Assembly: GCA_903872565.1 (NCBI GenBank)
Contig: CAIQLG010000018.1
Span: 1 to 44,334, forward strand
Reading direction: 5' to 3'
Origin: an uncultured Lentisphaerota bacterium
GTDB lineage: Bacteria; Verrucomicrobiota; Lentisphaeria; Victivallales; GWF2-50-93
DNA length: 44,334 nucleotides
Made by a program: the position numbers and the translations under genes. Shown here piece by piece: positions 1 to 7,931 of the stretch (position 1 is the stretch's first letter; each line of letters begins with the position of its first letter). Under the pieces are notes generated by a model. That model was not told where the DNA came from and made no database searches. It saw only the letters and a program-made list of their open reading frames with translations.

Positions 1-260
1 ATAACAAATCAAAGATGATTGCAAATAATAGGTGGCACAACAAAAATAATTTTAAAATTCACATGTTGAAAATAGGAGGGGGACAACTTTTGCAAAAAAA
101 ACAGAAAAATAATCTTCATAGGTAAAATTTATTTCCCGTTTGTTTTGAGTGCGGAAGTCGGGCTAGTGTTTGGAGATAACCATCGCGCTTGTCTTTGTCG
201 CCAGCATTCTTTGCGTAGAATGAAATATTCTTGAAAATATAAGTGCAACGAAGCGGGCAC
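1..260. other. AT-rich non-coding stretch, nothing recognised
   Basis: This stretch is A+T-rich over the first 150 bases and lies downstream of the broken hydrolase gene. The only open frame, on the minus strand at 116-361, runs into the hydrolase remnant in another frame and has no family signature, so I do not call it. A 9-base string near 36-44 resembles bases near the ends of the insertion sequence at 5.1-7.0 kb, but it is too short to support a second copy. Confidence 0.5.
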
Positions 261-825
261 TCAATGCTGTGGAGAAAGCTCAAGCCATCTGGAAAGCCAG
301 GCCACAGTGTGTGGCCAGATGCGCTTGGTCCAGGCGTTTTCCGGGTCATACATGAAGCCATGCCCGGAACCAGGCGTGGGCAGGAATTCGAAAGGCCTGG
401 CAGCTTTCATGAGGGCTGTGGCAAAGGTGATACTCTGTTCATAGTGAACGATGGGGTCGTCCGGAGCGTGGGTCAGCATCAGGGGTGCTGTATGGCTATC
501 CACATGCGCCGATGCGGGCGGGATCGAGATTCCATTCGGCCGCATGTGCTCGGAGCCAGCGCATGGCGCACTGGCAATCGTCGAGAGCGGCGGGATAAAT
601 GTGATCCGGTGCCAGGCGGTAGCTGGCGGTGGCGGTGACAAAGCCGTACCTTGACAGTTCCCGTGCATGCCAAGTGAATGATGTCCGTTTGCCGGTGGTC
701 CATCCGCCGCCGTGGATGAAGAGGACTACAGGTCGGAGTCCTTCCCCCTTTTCAGCTGCGAACACTTCCATTTCCAAGGCGGTATTGCAGATCGTGCGAT
801 ATACAACAGTCTTCGGGGCTGACAC
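261..825 (-). pseudogene. alpha/beta-hydrolase (esterase/lipase-like), internal deletion and frameshift
   Basis: The 5' part (825 down to 496) begins with a GTG codon preceded by AGGAGG at good spacing. It encodes the N-terminal half of an HSL/carboxylesterase-type hydrolase: the oxyanion motif HGGGW, then ASYRLAP, then DPARIG just before the nucleophile elbow. The frame stops right where GGSAGG is expected. A second frame (ending at 261) resumes with the C-terminal part: LMLTHAPDDPIV, which carries the acid residue, and GSGHGF, which carries the catalytic histidine. The nucleophile serine and the roughly 60-100 residues normally between these parts are missing. The two parts abut with a frame change, so this is an internal deletion rather than a simple point frameshift. 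The product cannot be an active hydrolase. The upstream region is the long repeat at about 853-1012. Confidence 0.85.
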
Positions 826-852
826 GGTTATTGCCTCCTATTTTCAAAAAAT

Positions 853-1012
853 GCTAAATTCCGAACTCCTGATCCGCTGAAAATGATAATGTCTCAAAAT
901 TCCACCACCGGGGGGGGGGATTTTCATCCAGATTTCCCGGCTGCAACCCTTTTTTAGATACAACCTCATTTTCCACATAGCGCTATTGAAGCTACGAGTC
1001 AGGAAATCTGAA
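853..1012 (-). repeat. long dispersed repeat, left copy (MITE-like core plus promoter-side arm)
   Basis: Read on the minus strand, this copy matches the plus strand at 43641-43798 along its whole length at roughly 80% by eye. The core (about 928-1012) has near-perfect terminal inverted repeats of the form TTCAGATTTCC...GGAAATCTG(A/G)A. Outside the core comes a G/C homopolymer spacer (10 G on the plus strand at 910-919), then an arm containing ATTTTGAGACATT and CAGCGGATCAGGA that ends just upstream of the hydrolase start. The repeat is therefore placed like a promoter or leader. Both ends of the homology were judged by eye. Confidence 0.8.
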
Positions 1013-1055
1013 ATATAATGTGCGGAGCAGGTTTTTCAATCTAAGGAGCTGTCAG

Positions 1056-1232
1056 TACTAATTTGCAATCAAAAGGCAGGGCGATAAGGTGCCGTGAAAA
1101 CTACTGTAGCCGCCCCCATGTTGGGGGCGAACACGGCCAACATCCTACTATGCCAAGGCTTCGCAGGACAGGTGTCCGTGGCTACAACACGCACACACAT
1201 ATTATTACTCGTCCACTGATTGCAAATTAGTA
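1056..1232. mobile_element. 177-bp MITE-like element with 16-bp perfect terminal inverted repeats
   Basis: Bases 1056-1071 and 1217-1232 form a perfect 16-bp inverted repeat (TACTAATTTGCAATCA and its complement). If the outer TA dinucleotides are the target duplication, the repeat proper is 14 bp flanked by TA, as in elements mobilised by Tc1/mariner- or IS630-like transposases. The interior has no gene. It contains a small hairpin (CGCCCCCATGTTGGGGGCG) and the 20-bp motif at 1165-1184 that recurs at 7076-7095. The element lies just downstream of the stop codon of the 1252-2598 gene. Confidence 0.75.
1165..1184 (+). repeat. 20-bp dispersed motif, copy 1
   Basis: The string AGGACAGGTGTCCGTGGCTA recurs at 7076-7095 with 18 of 20 bases identical, in unrelated flanking sequence. 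It lies inside the 177-bp MITE-like element here and beside the insertion sequence there. Confidence 0.5.
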
Positions 1233-1251
1233 TAGGTGATAAGTTTTTCAA

Positions 1252-2598
1252 TTAACGCTCCGATGCAGAACCTGAAATCTCGTAGCCGCCATTCCCCTTG
1301 GAATATCCGAAAGGGAGCCCAGTTAAATCACTCACTGGGATTTCAGGCAGGAACTTGGGTGCTAGCAGCGCGAGTTTTTCCGGATATGCGCCATTTAGAT
1401 TCTTGTATTCCTCAAGCGCAAGCAAGATCCGTATTTCCTGGGAGCGCGTCTCTATTTTTGCTGTTTTCAGACGCAAACCATGTAGGGAGGGAGCAATCAT
1501 TCTTGTCAAGATGCAGTATTTAGGAAGGTGGTTGAGGAGCATTTCATCATCATTTAACATTGAATCGGCGCTAGTTCTATAGTATGGCTGATTGTATTCC
1601 GCCCGGTAACCGCCCATTATCTTCAGGTATTCCTGATAATCCTTTTTTGCAAATGGCCTGTACAAGAACAATAGAGGCATGAAATAGCTGCCAGCGAATT
1701 TGTTGCCTGCAATCATGCAGAACTCGGAGGAACTCAAACTGCCGGAAAGAATCCGTTCGAAAACCCAGCCGCCAAAGCAGACACTTTCCCCATCGATGGC
1801 TTTTTTCATGGACTGAGCGTATGCAGTCCTTTCGGGAGCCAGTTCTGACACGATCTTTTCAGCCTGATCCTGGCGTATCCCATATCGCGACAGATTCTGC
1901 GAGATGAAATCAAGATAGATATTGCTGCAGGCGTAGTATATAAGCTGCGAAATCAGCAGAGGCTCGGTCTTCGAATGCAGGCTGAGCTTTAGTCCGGTGA
2001 GTATGGTTTCCCAGGCTTTGTCTCGCTGTCCTTCAAGCATCTCCATCTCCGCCTTCAGGCAGATCAGCCTGGAGATCTCTCTCAGGCTGCTCAGGTGCGG
2101 CATAAGCAAACTTGGACCGTCCTCATAGGGGAGATTGAAATTCATTCCCGGCTTGGCTGCGGCCTTCTGGCAAAGTTCAAAAATCTGACGGAAAGAGTCC
2201 TTGCCCAGGATCTCGCGGATACGCACAGCATTCGCACTGCACTGGTTCTCAAAATCATCCACGGTCTCCTTTTTTGAATGGGAGAGGGTGTAGAGTTCCT
2301 TCAAGTCCATGCTGTTACCGCCTGAATTGTTCATGGAGGAAGTACCGTCCGTCATTAGAGAAAATATCTGCTGGTATTCAACACTTGCGTTCTTTGCCGG
2401 CGGCAAAGACGGCGGGGCAATGTCCCTTATCGTCATGGGTACCCCGGACGCCTTGAGCTTGTCCAACTCGCACCGCAGATCTCTTCCCCATTTGATATTC
2501 AGAACCGTGTATGCGATTGCGAATATCGCAATCAAAGCCAGGAACAAACATCCGCATACTAGAAAGAACTTCTTAAAAAAAAACTTGTTCAATTTCAT
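1252..2598 (-). CDS. membrane-anchored protein of unknown function, ECF sigma operon
   Basis: The 448-residue protein has one N-terminal membrane segment (about residues 10-34) and a large, probably extracytoplasmic, remainder rich in helices. Its C-terminus (LALEEYKNLNGAYPEKL, then VSDLTGLPFGY) resembles the tail of GspG/pseudopilin-like proteins and of large Planctomycetes/Lentisphaerae membrane proteins of unknown function often found beside ECF sigma genes. The start is supported by AGAGGTG four bases before the ATG. It is the third gene of the sigma operon, 18 bp after the putative anti-sigma gene, so a role in the same envelope-related circuit is likely. The biochemical function is unknown. 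No catalytic motif is visible. Confidence 0.85.
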   Translation of the reverse strand: MKLNKFFFKKFFLVCGCLFLALIAIFAIAYTVLNIKWGRDLRCELDKLKASGVPMTIRDIAPPSLPPAKNASVEYQQIFSLMTDGTSSMNNSGGNSMDLKELYTLSHSKKETVDDFENQCSANAVRIREILGKDSFRQIFELCQKAAAKPGMNFNLPYEDGPSLLMPHLSSLREISRLICLKAEMEMLEGQRDKAWETILTGLKLSLHSKTEPLLISQLIYYACSNIYLDFISQNLSRYGIRQDQAEKIVSELAPERTAYAQSMKKAIDGESVCFGGWVFERILSGSLSSSEFCMIAGNKFAGSYFMPLLFLYRPFAKKDYQEYLKIMGGYRAEYNQPYYRTSADSMLNDDEMLLNHLPKYCILTRMIAPSLHGLRLKTAKIETRSQEIRILLALEEYKNLNGAYPEKLALLAPKFLPEIPVSDLTGLPFGYSKGNGGYEISGSASER

Positions 2599-2616
2599 GT
2601 TGCACCTCTGTCATTG

Positions 2617-3009
2617 TTATTGCAGTTTAAATTCTTCAAACCTACTGAGAAACGGCTTCATAGTCTTTTCCCCGGGTACGCTGGCGAGCAATGAACTGTA
2701 TTCCCGTCCGAACCCCATATCCTCCAGGATTTTCATGTTTTCGGAGTGAGCCTCGCTATTTTCCCAACATGGTCCGAAAGCGAGCTGCATATCCCGTGCC
2801 TCCATCCAGTTGAAGAAGGCGAGGATGCCAATGAAAAGAACAAGTGAAGCCGCCAGTGCGAGCACGCGCCGGAACTGCATGTGCAGGACTGTCACTTCAT
2901 TTTTCGCGAGCCAGGCGGCATGTGCATTTGCAAGCACCTCCGGCCTGAACTCCACCGATGGAGAGGCCAGACTTAATTCCTTCAACTTTGTTTCGATGTC
3001 CTTATTCAT
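2617..3009 (-). CDS. small single-pass membrane protein, putative anti-sigma factor
   Basis: This 130-residue protein has a cytoplasmic N-terminal part of about 45 residues, one membrane segment (about residues 48-66, LALAASLVLFIGILAFF) and a short outer domain. Its start codon overlaps the end of the ECF sigma gene by 8 bp, the usual arrangement for an anti-sigma factor. The sequence itself shows no clear zinc-binding anti-sigma (ZAS) motif: no H-x3-C-x2-C is present. The assignment rests on position and topology only. It could instead be a structural partner of the larger membrane protein encoded downstream. Confidence 0.75.
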   Translation of the reverse strand: MNKDIETKLKELSLASPSVEFRPEVLANAHAAWLAKNEVTVLHMQFRRVLALAASLVLFIGILAFFNWMEARDMQLAFGPCWENSEAHSENMKILEDMGFGREYSSLLASVPGEKTMKPFLSRFEEFKLQ

Positions 3010-3553
3010 ATCCGAATCCTTTCATCTGTTCTCGCAGCTTTTCAACGGCGTAGCGATAACGGCTCGCCACAGTGTTCTGCGAAATTCGCATCAGCTGCGA
3101 TATTTCCTCGAACGTCATCTCCTCGTAAATCTTCAGCACCACGACCTCCCGCTGTTCGTCAGGAAGGTTGTCGACTGCCTTTCTGACAGCATCCAGCTCG
3201 TCGGCGCCCCACTTGTCCTTGTCATCCTCACGCACCTCGAGATATTGCGCGTATCCTGAGAGTGTCTCTTTCTGGCTCGTCCTCTTTCTGAACATCTGGA
3301 ATGCCAGGTTCCGCGCGATGGCAAAAAGATATGTTCTCAGATTAGAGGCCGCTCCGATCTGTTCGCGTTTGCGGGCGATTGCCATGAACAGCTCGTTCAA
3401 AACATCCTCCGCGTCCGAAGGGGATTTGACAATGGACACGAGATATCCGAACAATCGTTTCCCAAAATGCTCGTAGACCAGATCCAGGGCCGAAGGATCA
3501 TCATCCTGAAATTTCTTCTGGATAATCAGCGCAATTTCCATTTCATCCGGCAT
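3002..3553 (-). CDS. ECF-type RNA polymerase sigma factor
   Basis: This sigma-70 family protein of about 183 residues has region 2 (YEHFGKRLFGYLVSIV, then DAEDVLNELF) and region 4 (LPDEQREVVVLKIYEEMTFEEI followed by the helix-turn-helix SQNTVASRYRYAVEKLR). It lacks regions 1 and 3, as is normal for ECF factors. I prefer the ATG at 3553: AGGAG lies 11 bases upstream, and a good promoter (TATAAA at 3576-3581) would start transcription near 3569. The frame can be extended to a GTG at 3574, but that codon lies upstream of the inferred transcript start. It heads an operon with a putative anti-sigma protein and a large membrane protein, so it probably responds to an envelope signal. Confidence 0.92.
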   Translation of the reverse strand: MPDEMEIALIIQKKFQDDDPSALDLVYEHFGKRLFGYLVSIVKSPSDAEDVLNELFMAIARKREQIGAASNLRTYLFAIARNLAFQMFRKRTSQKETLSGYAQYLEVREDDKDKWGADELDAVRKAVDNLPDEQREVVVLKIYEEMTFEEISQLMRISQNTVASRYRYAVEKLREQMKGFGYE

Positions 3554-3575
3554 GAATTCCCTGTCTCCTAGCACT

Positions 3576-3605
3576 TTTATACAAGAAAGATGCTTCTGGA
3601 AGCAA
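3576..3605 (-). promoter_or_regulatory. sigma70-like promoter of the ECF sigma operon
   Basis: On the minus strand TTGCTT (3600-3605) and TATAAA (3576-3581) are separated by 18 bp. The predicted start, near 3569, is just upstream of the ATG at 3553. No autoregulatory ECF-type AAC/GTC pair was recognised. Confidence 0.45.
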
Positions 3606-3776
3606 AATTTGTCTTTGGAAAATAAAAAAATCAGAGTTTCTGATGCAATTACCTCAGTGAATTAGAGGCTTGCTGACGGTGGCATGATCATTTAATACGA
3701 AAGAATGAACATATTTCACATTTTAAAGATAGCAAATATAATTATAATGTACAAGATACAGGAAAGGATTTATACC

Positions 3777-4850
3777 ATGAACAGAGAATTAGATGTGAAA
3801 AAATATTTGGACGACTTGGAAAATAGAATTGATCCCGCCGTGGAAACCGACCTGTTGACACAGTGGCGGCAATTCTTAACCGATGGCGCTGAAGGTCAGG
3901 TCTTTATGCCCAGGCGCACTCCGGTTTCCCCGGCGAAATTAGAGTATCCACCCATTATGCTCAATGATGCGATCAATGACTTGACGTTCAAATCAATGCT
4001 GCTTGGTCAAATTGGAGGGATTAACGATTTGATCAGTTCCAAGAGTGGAGAGGTTCCGGCGCTTAGAGCCAACTACGGGTGTAATATTATCCCCTCGTTG
4101 TTTGGGTGTAAAATATACATGATGGAGAAAGAATTGAATACGCTTCCAGGTGCGTTCCCTTTGCCTGGAGGAGTGGATATGCTGAGAAAGTGCCTTGACC
4201 ACGGAGTGCCGGACATATTGGCAGGGCAAGGAAAACAAGTCTTTGATTGTGTTGAATATTTTATTGACAGCCTGCGGGATTATCCAAAGTTGCAGAAGTA
4301 TTGCCATGTATACCACCCTGATGCTCAAGGAGTATTGGATATTGCAGAAGTAATTTACGGGTCTGAAATCTTTCTGGCTTTTTACGATGAACCGGCACTG
4401 ATGCATGAATTTCTCCAATTGATAACCAAGACGTATGTCAGCTTCATGGATAATTATTTCAATTTAGTGCCACCCAAGGAGGATTTTAATTGCCATTACG
4501 GATGGATGCATCGGGGGAAAATTCGCATGAGTCTGGATTCATGTGTCAATTTTTCCCCTGAGATGTATGAGGATTTCAGTTTGCCTTATGATAAAATCCT
4601 CTTACATCGCTATGGGGGAATAATTCATTCATGTGGCAAGGTGGATCATTTTGTCAACAGCTTAAATCTGATTGGTGAAGGATATTATGGTTTCAATTTA
4701 TCCCAGCCTCACCTCAATGACATGGAAAAAGTTTTTGCAAGCACCATTGATGTTGGTGTGAGAATCCTGAGTCTCGATCCGAAGGCTGTACAAAAAGCCC
4801 AGGATCAGCACCGCAACCTGCGCGGCTTAGTGCACATGCCGTCTTCTTAA
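3777..4850 (+). CDS. uroporphyrinogen decarboxylase (UroD/MtaA/CmuA) family protein
   Basis: The product is about 357 residues from the ATG at 3777. That start has AGGAAAGG nine bases upstream; an in-frame ATG at 3705 has no such site, and the extra residues are not typical of the family. It has the family pattern in its C-terminal half: HYGWMHRGKIRMSLD, then a conserved region leading to GGIIHSCGKVDHF, with the His-Ser-Cys-Gly motif used for zinc in methyltransferase members. It ends with LRGLVH, a usual terminus. In Lentisphaerae such proteins are numerous and are mostly methyltransferase-like or of unknown substrate rather than heme enzymes. No corrinoid protein or heme gene lies nearby, so the substrate cannot be named. 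It is monocistronic and is followed by a strong hairpin at 5008-5035. Confidence 0.85.
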   Translation: MNRELDVKKYLDDLENRIDPAVETDLLTQWRQFLTDGAEGQVFMPRRTPVSPAKLEYPPIMLNDAINDLTFKSMLLGQIGGINDLISSKSGEVPALRANYGCNIIPSLFGCKIYMMEKELNTLPGAFPLPGGVDMLRKCLDHGVPDILAGQGKQVFDCVEYFIDSLRDYPKLQKYCHVYHPDAQGVLDIAEVIYGSEIFLAFYDEPALMHEFLQLITKTYVSFMDNYFNLVPPKEDFNCHYGWMHRGKIRMSLDSCVNFSPEMYEDFSLPYDKILLHRYGGIIHSCGKVDHFVNSLNLIGEGYYGFNLSQPHLNDMEKVFASTIDVGVRILSLDPKAVQKAQDQHRNLRGLVHMPSS

Positions 4851-4870
4851 GGAAGCCTCCGACGTATATC

Positions 4871-4896
4871 TTCAGATTTCCTGCCTCGTAGCTTCA
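4871..4896 (+). repeat. terminal fragment of the long dispersed repeat
   Basis: The 26 bases starting TTCAGATTTCCTG and ending CGTAGCTTCA match one end of the 853-1012 copy (as its reverse complement) with a single mismatch, and the 43641 copy with two. Homology stops immediately afterwards, so only an end of the element is present. It may mark the scar of a deleted copy or of an insertion into one. Confidence 0.65.
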
Positions 4897-5007
4897 CCCG
4901 CAAAACAAAAGGTTCACGATCAACCCAAGTCCTCTAACCTGGAGACAAAGGGCAAAACCCAATCTGCAGAGGACAAAACCCAACCTGTAAAAGTAAAACA
5001 GCCACCT

Positions 5008-5035
5008 AACCCGTTTTTCGCATGAAAAACGGGTT
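5008..5035 (+). terminator. perfect 12-bp stem hairpin after the UroD-family gene
   Basis: AACCCGTTTTTC (5008-5019), loop GCAT and GAAAAACGGGTT (5024-5035) pair without mismatch. There is no long T run afterwards, so it is not a textbook intrinsic terminator. The 3' arm also overlaps the palindrome GGGTTTAAACCC (5031-5042). It lies 157 bp past the UroD stop and could equally be part of the mobile sequence beside it. Confidence 0.5.
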
Positions 5036-5069
5036 TAAACCCAAATTCCTTCAAATCCTAAGTCCTAAG

Positions 5070-7048
5070 TCCTTGGTAATCAACAAAAATATTTTAAAAC
5101 CTGATTTGTTGTGCCTGCTATTTTCAATTATTTTTCATTTTTTTATTGATTTTCATTTCCTCCATCCGATCTTATTCCTAAAAGGACATCATGTATTTCA
5201 GAACGAAAAAGACAAAGACGACACCAGTGCTCCAGTTAGTTGAGGGATATCGCGACCGTAGAGGAAAAGTTATACAGAAAGTGGTTGCATCTTTCGGAAA
5301 CCTTCCTGTACCGAATCGCGAACGCAAGGAGATAGCGCAGGAGATAGAGAACAGGCTTGCCGGACATCAGTCGCTTTTCCCCCTTAGTCCATCGGTCGCG
5401 AAATGGTCGGACATAATAATGAAGAGGATAGACGAGCCGAAGCTCCTGTCCACACGTTATCCCACCGGCAACATATCCGATGACGAAGAGGTTGCCGATG
5501 GTGTTCTCGTCGACCGTGTGGAGCACGAAAACGAGACAGATCTCGGAACGGTACTTGTTCTGAGGACCGCATGGGAAAATCTCGGGATGGGCGATTTCCT
5601 TAGAGTCTCAGGCTTCTCCGAATCACAAATTAACGCCGCGGCAGCCAGTGTGTTCAACCGTCTCGCCGATCCTGTGAGCGAGCACGAAATGCCGCTCTGG
5701 TGTTCTACGGTGTCGCTGGACGAACTGTTGAACGACAGGCTCGGAGCCTCCGGCGACGACAGATTCTACAGGATATCGGATGCGCTTCTCGATGTCCGCC
5801 ACGGGCTCGAAAAGCATTTGCGCGAGAAGGAGAAAAGTCTCTTCAATCTCAGCAGTTCAATCATACTGTACGACCTGACAAACAGCTATTTCGAGGGCGA
5901 ATGCCGCAGAAATCCGAAGGCGAAACGGGGACATTCGAAGGAGAAGCGGGACGACTGTCCGCTTCTCTCTCTCGGACTTGTCCTTGACAGCCAGGGCTTC
6001 ATCATCGGGCACGAAGTGCTCGAAGGGAACCGCAACGACTGCAAGACCCTTGTGGACATGGTGAAGGTGCTCGGGAGACACAGCGACATATCTTCAAGAC
6101 CTGTGATTGTGGTTGACGGCGGAATAGCGACCGCGGAAAATCTGGAATACCTCAGGGCAAACGGATATGAATACGTGGTGGCCGGAAAACGGCAGGGCAG
6201 AACAGAATTCCACGAGGACTTCTGCGACCATGATTCGTTTTCCATCATTCAGGGGCGCGACATAAAAAAGCCGGTATTCGTCAAAAGAACCATGAAAGAT
6301 GGCGAACTCATAATCCTCTGCCGGAGCGAAAACCGCAAGGAGAAGGAAGATGCGATACTCAGCAGAACCGAGGAGAAGTTCCTCGAAGAGATCAGTTCCT
6401 TCTCGAAGAAGCTGAAGAGCCCCAGGTCGAAGATCAGACATCCCGAAGCCGTTCAGAGGAGTATCGGACGGCTCCAGCAGAAATATTCAAGAGCCGCAAA
6501 ATTCTATACGGTAACATACGAGTCCGGGAATCTCACGTGGACGAAGCTTTCCTCCCACGCCGAGAGCACGTCCCTGCACGGATGCTACTTTTTGAGGTCG
6601 AGCCTGACAGACCTGCCCGACGAAGATGTCTGGCGGCTGTATATCAGCCTCACAAGGGTGGAGGAGGCCTTCAGGAGCATGAAGACGGAACTCGGACTAA
6701 GACCATTCCGTCACCACAGGGAGGACCGCTGCGAAGCGCACGCATGGATCACAGTGCTTGCATATCACCTCCAGAGATGGATCGAGCACTCGCTCGAACT
6801 CTCCGGATGTCCCGTCACATGGAACTCACTGAAGATGCTTCTCCAGACGCACTGCTATTCGACAATGATAATACCATCGAAAGATGGCGTGATAAGGAAA
6901 ATACGCAAGGCCGGAAAACCGGACGAGCGACAGAGGACCATATATCAGAAACTGAACGTGGAGTATAGAAACCTCCCGGTGAATAAAACCATAAAATCCT
7001 GAAAAATGTTGTGCCTGTTTTGTGTAAGTGGTTGATAATCAACAAGGT
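5070..7048 (+). mobile_element. IS1634-type insertion sequence (ends approximate)
   Basis: A single transposase gene with short A+T-rich flanks, no passenger gene, and coding sequence richer in G+C than the flanks. Candidate ends are CCTTGGTAATCAAC at about 5071 and, inverted, CCTTGTTGATTATCAAC ending at about 7046, which align only with a 3-bp gap. I could not identify a target-site duplication. The boundaries are therefore provisional. The element sits between the UroD-family gene and the 3' end of the polysaccharide cluster and interrupts no recognisable gene. Confidence 0.55.
5191..7002 (+). CDS. IS1634-family (IS4-like) DDE transposase
   Basis: The 603-residue protein is full length for the family and is intact. 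The DDE catalytic residues are visible in context: Asp in LYDLTNSYFEG (about residue 229), Asp in VVDGGIAT (about residue 309) and Glu in RVEEAFRSMKTELGLRPF (about residue 491), the last being the Y-(2)-R-(3)-E-(6)-K-like block of IS4-type enzymes. The YIS...E segment follows a long insertion domain of beta-strand character, also typical. AAAGGA lies 7 bases before the ATG. As nothing is truncated, the copy may be active. Confidence 0.95.
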   Translation: MYFRTKKTKTTPVLQLVEGYRDRRGKVIQKVVASFGNLPVPNRERKEIAQEIENRLAGHQSLFPLSPSVAKWSDIIMKRIDEPKLLSTRYPTGNISDDEEVADGVLVDRVEHENETDLGTVLVLRTAWENLGMGDFLRVSGFSESQINAAAASVFNRLADPVSEHEMPLWCSTVSLDELLNDRLGASGDDRFYRISDALLDVRHGLEKHLREKEKSLFNLSSSIILYDLTNSYFEGECRRNPKAKRGHSKEKRDDCPLLSLGLVLDSQGFIIGHEVLEGNRNDCKTLVDMVKVLGRHSDISSRPVIVVDGGIATAENLEYLRANGYEYVVAGKRQGRTEFHEDFCDHDSFSIIQGRDIKKPVFVKRTMKDGELIILCRSENRKEKEDAILSRTEEKFLEEISSFSKKLKSPRSKIRHPEAVQRSIGRLQQKYSRAAKFYTVTYESGNLTWTKLSSHAESTSLHGCYFLRSSLTDLPDEDVWRLYISLTRVEEAFRSMKTELGLRPFRHHREDRCEAHAWITVLAYHLQRWIEHSLELSGCPVTWNSLKMLLQTHCYSTMIIPSKDGVIRKIRKAGKPDERQRTIYQKLNVEYRNLPVNKTIKS

Positions 7049-7208
7049 CATTTTTTATGGTGCGAAATTTGGGCTAGGACAGGCGGCCGTGGCTATAAAT
7101 TTCCGACCATTCAAACATCCCGCGAAAATACAATTCCCTAATATTTTTATGTCTAGTTTTGCTACTAAAACGTGAAGCTAATCCCTGGGACGGTAGTGAA
7201 CAGAGACA
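7003..7208. other. gap between the IS and the end of the polysaccharide cluster
   Basis: It contains the probable right end of the insertion sequence (to about 7048) and the 20-bp motif at 7076-7095. I see no clear intrinsic terminator for the minus-strand gene train that ends at 7209, and no gene. Confidence 0.5.
7076..7095 (+). repeat. 20-bp dispersed motif, copy 2
   Basis: AGGACAGGCGGCCGTGGCTA differs at two positions from the copy at 1165-1184 inside the MITE-like element. No terminal inverted repeats surround this copy. Confidence 0.5.
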
Positions 7209-7931
7209 CTAATATGCTCCCTTGCCCGTTATGACGGCTGGAATTGTGAGGAGAAGTATTCTGATGTCCTTCCAGAAACTTTTGCTCCGGATATATTCCT
7301 TGTCAAGTTCAGCTTGTATTTTGAATGGGATGTCGCTTCTGCCCGAGATCTGCCATGTGCAGGTTATTCCAGGTTTTGCATGGAGGCGTTTTCTGTCCTC
7401 CAACGTGTATTCCGCGACTTCTCGCGGGACAGGAGGTCTTGGTCCCACAAGGCTCATGTCACCGATTAGGACATTTAAAAGTTGCGGGAGTTCGTCAATG
7501 CTGAATTTCCTGATGAACGCGCCTATTTTTGTTATTCTCGGATCTTTCTTCATCTTGAAGATGACGCCGTCCTTGGATTCATTTTCCTGCACGAGCTTGT
7601 CCTTGAGTTTCTCGGCGTCTGACACCATTGATCTGAACTTGTAGAATTTGAAGTGTCTTCCGTCCTTGCCGACGCGTTTCTGCGTGAATATGACGGGGCC
7701 TCGGGATTCGATCCTTATGGCGATTCCCAGCATTATGAAGAAGGGGAGGGCAACGAGCAACGCGGTTCCTGAAACCAATATGTCGAGCAGTCTCTTCAGG
7801 AAATATGAAAACTTGATCGTGAATTTCCAGAGCAGTATCTTGGATCTCGATGAAACGAGCATTGCCCCATGTCCCGCCGACAAGACCCGGTCCATTATCT
7901 CCTCTCTGTTTTTTCTATCATTTATTTCCAT
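7209..7931 (-). CDS. initiating polyprenyl-phosphate sugar-1-phosphate transferase (bacterial sugar transferase)
   Basis: This 240-residue enzyme should load the first sugar-1-phosphate onto undecaprenyl phosphate at the inner membrane. After about 45 cytoplasmic residues comes the re-entrant membrane helix (about 47-72), then FKFYKFRSM (94-102), the catalytic Asp-Glu pair in FSIDELPQ (146-147), GDMSLVGPRP (157-166) and KPGITCTWQISGRS (186-199). All motifs are intact, so this is the catalytically competent member among three such domains in the cluster. It is the short form without the four-helix N-terminal part of WcaJ/WbaP. GGAGG lies 6 bases before the ATG. The start overlaps the WecG-like gene by 14 bp. 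It is the last gene of the train. Confidence 0.95.
   Translation of the reverse strand: MEINDRKNREEIMDRVLSAGHGAMLVSSRSKILLWKFTIKFSYFLKRLLDILVSGTALLVALPFFIMLGIAIRIESRGPVIFTQKRVGKDGRHFKFYKFRSMVSDAEKLKDKLVQENESKDGVIFKMKKDPRITKIGAFIRKFSIDELPQLLNVLIGDMSLVGPRPPVPREVAEYTLEDRKRLHAKPGITCTWQISGRSDIPFKIQAELDKEYIRSKSFWKDIRILLLTIPAVITGKGAY

Larger units (their letters stand above)
4851..5190. other. 340-bp gap: repeat fragment, strong hairpin, IS left flank
   Basis: There is no gene here. It contains a fragment of the long repeat (4871-4896), a perfect hairpin (5008-5035) and an A+T-rich stretch that belongs to, or borders, the left end of the insertion sequence. A short open frame at 5022-5243 starts inside the hairpin and has no family signature. 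Confidence 0.6.

Noticed and set aside
36..44. Possible second IS end (GGCACAACA)
   Set aside because: Only nine bases match a string near the IS flanks, where it occurs as a direct, not inverted, pair. Chance cannot be excluded.
116..361. 81-codon minus-strand open frame
   Set aside because: It overlaps the hydrolase remnant in another frame, has no ribosome-binding site or family signature, and ends in A+T-rich non-coding sequence.
5031..5042. GGGTTTAAACCC palindrome as an operator
   Set aside because: It overlaps the hairpin arm and no promoter is adjacent, so it is most simply part of the hairpin or IS flank.
5022..5243. 73-codon open frame upstream of the transposase
   Set aside because: It starts inside a hairpin, is dominated by Phe/Ile/Leu from A+T-rich flank sequence and overlaps the transposase start out of frame.
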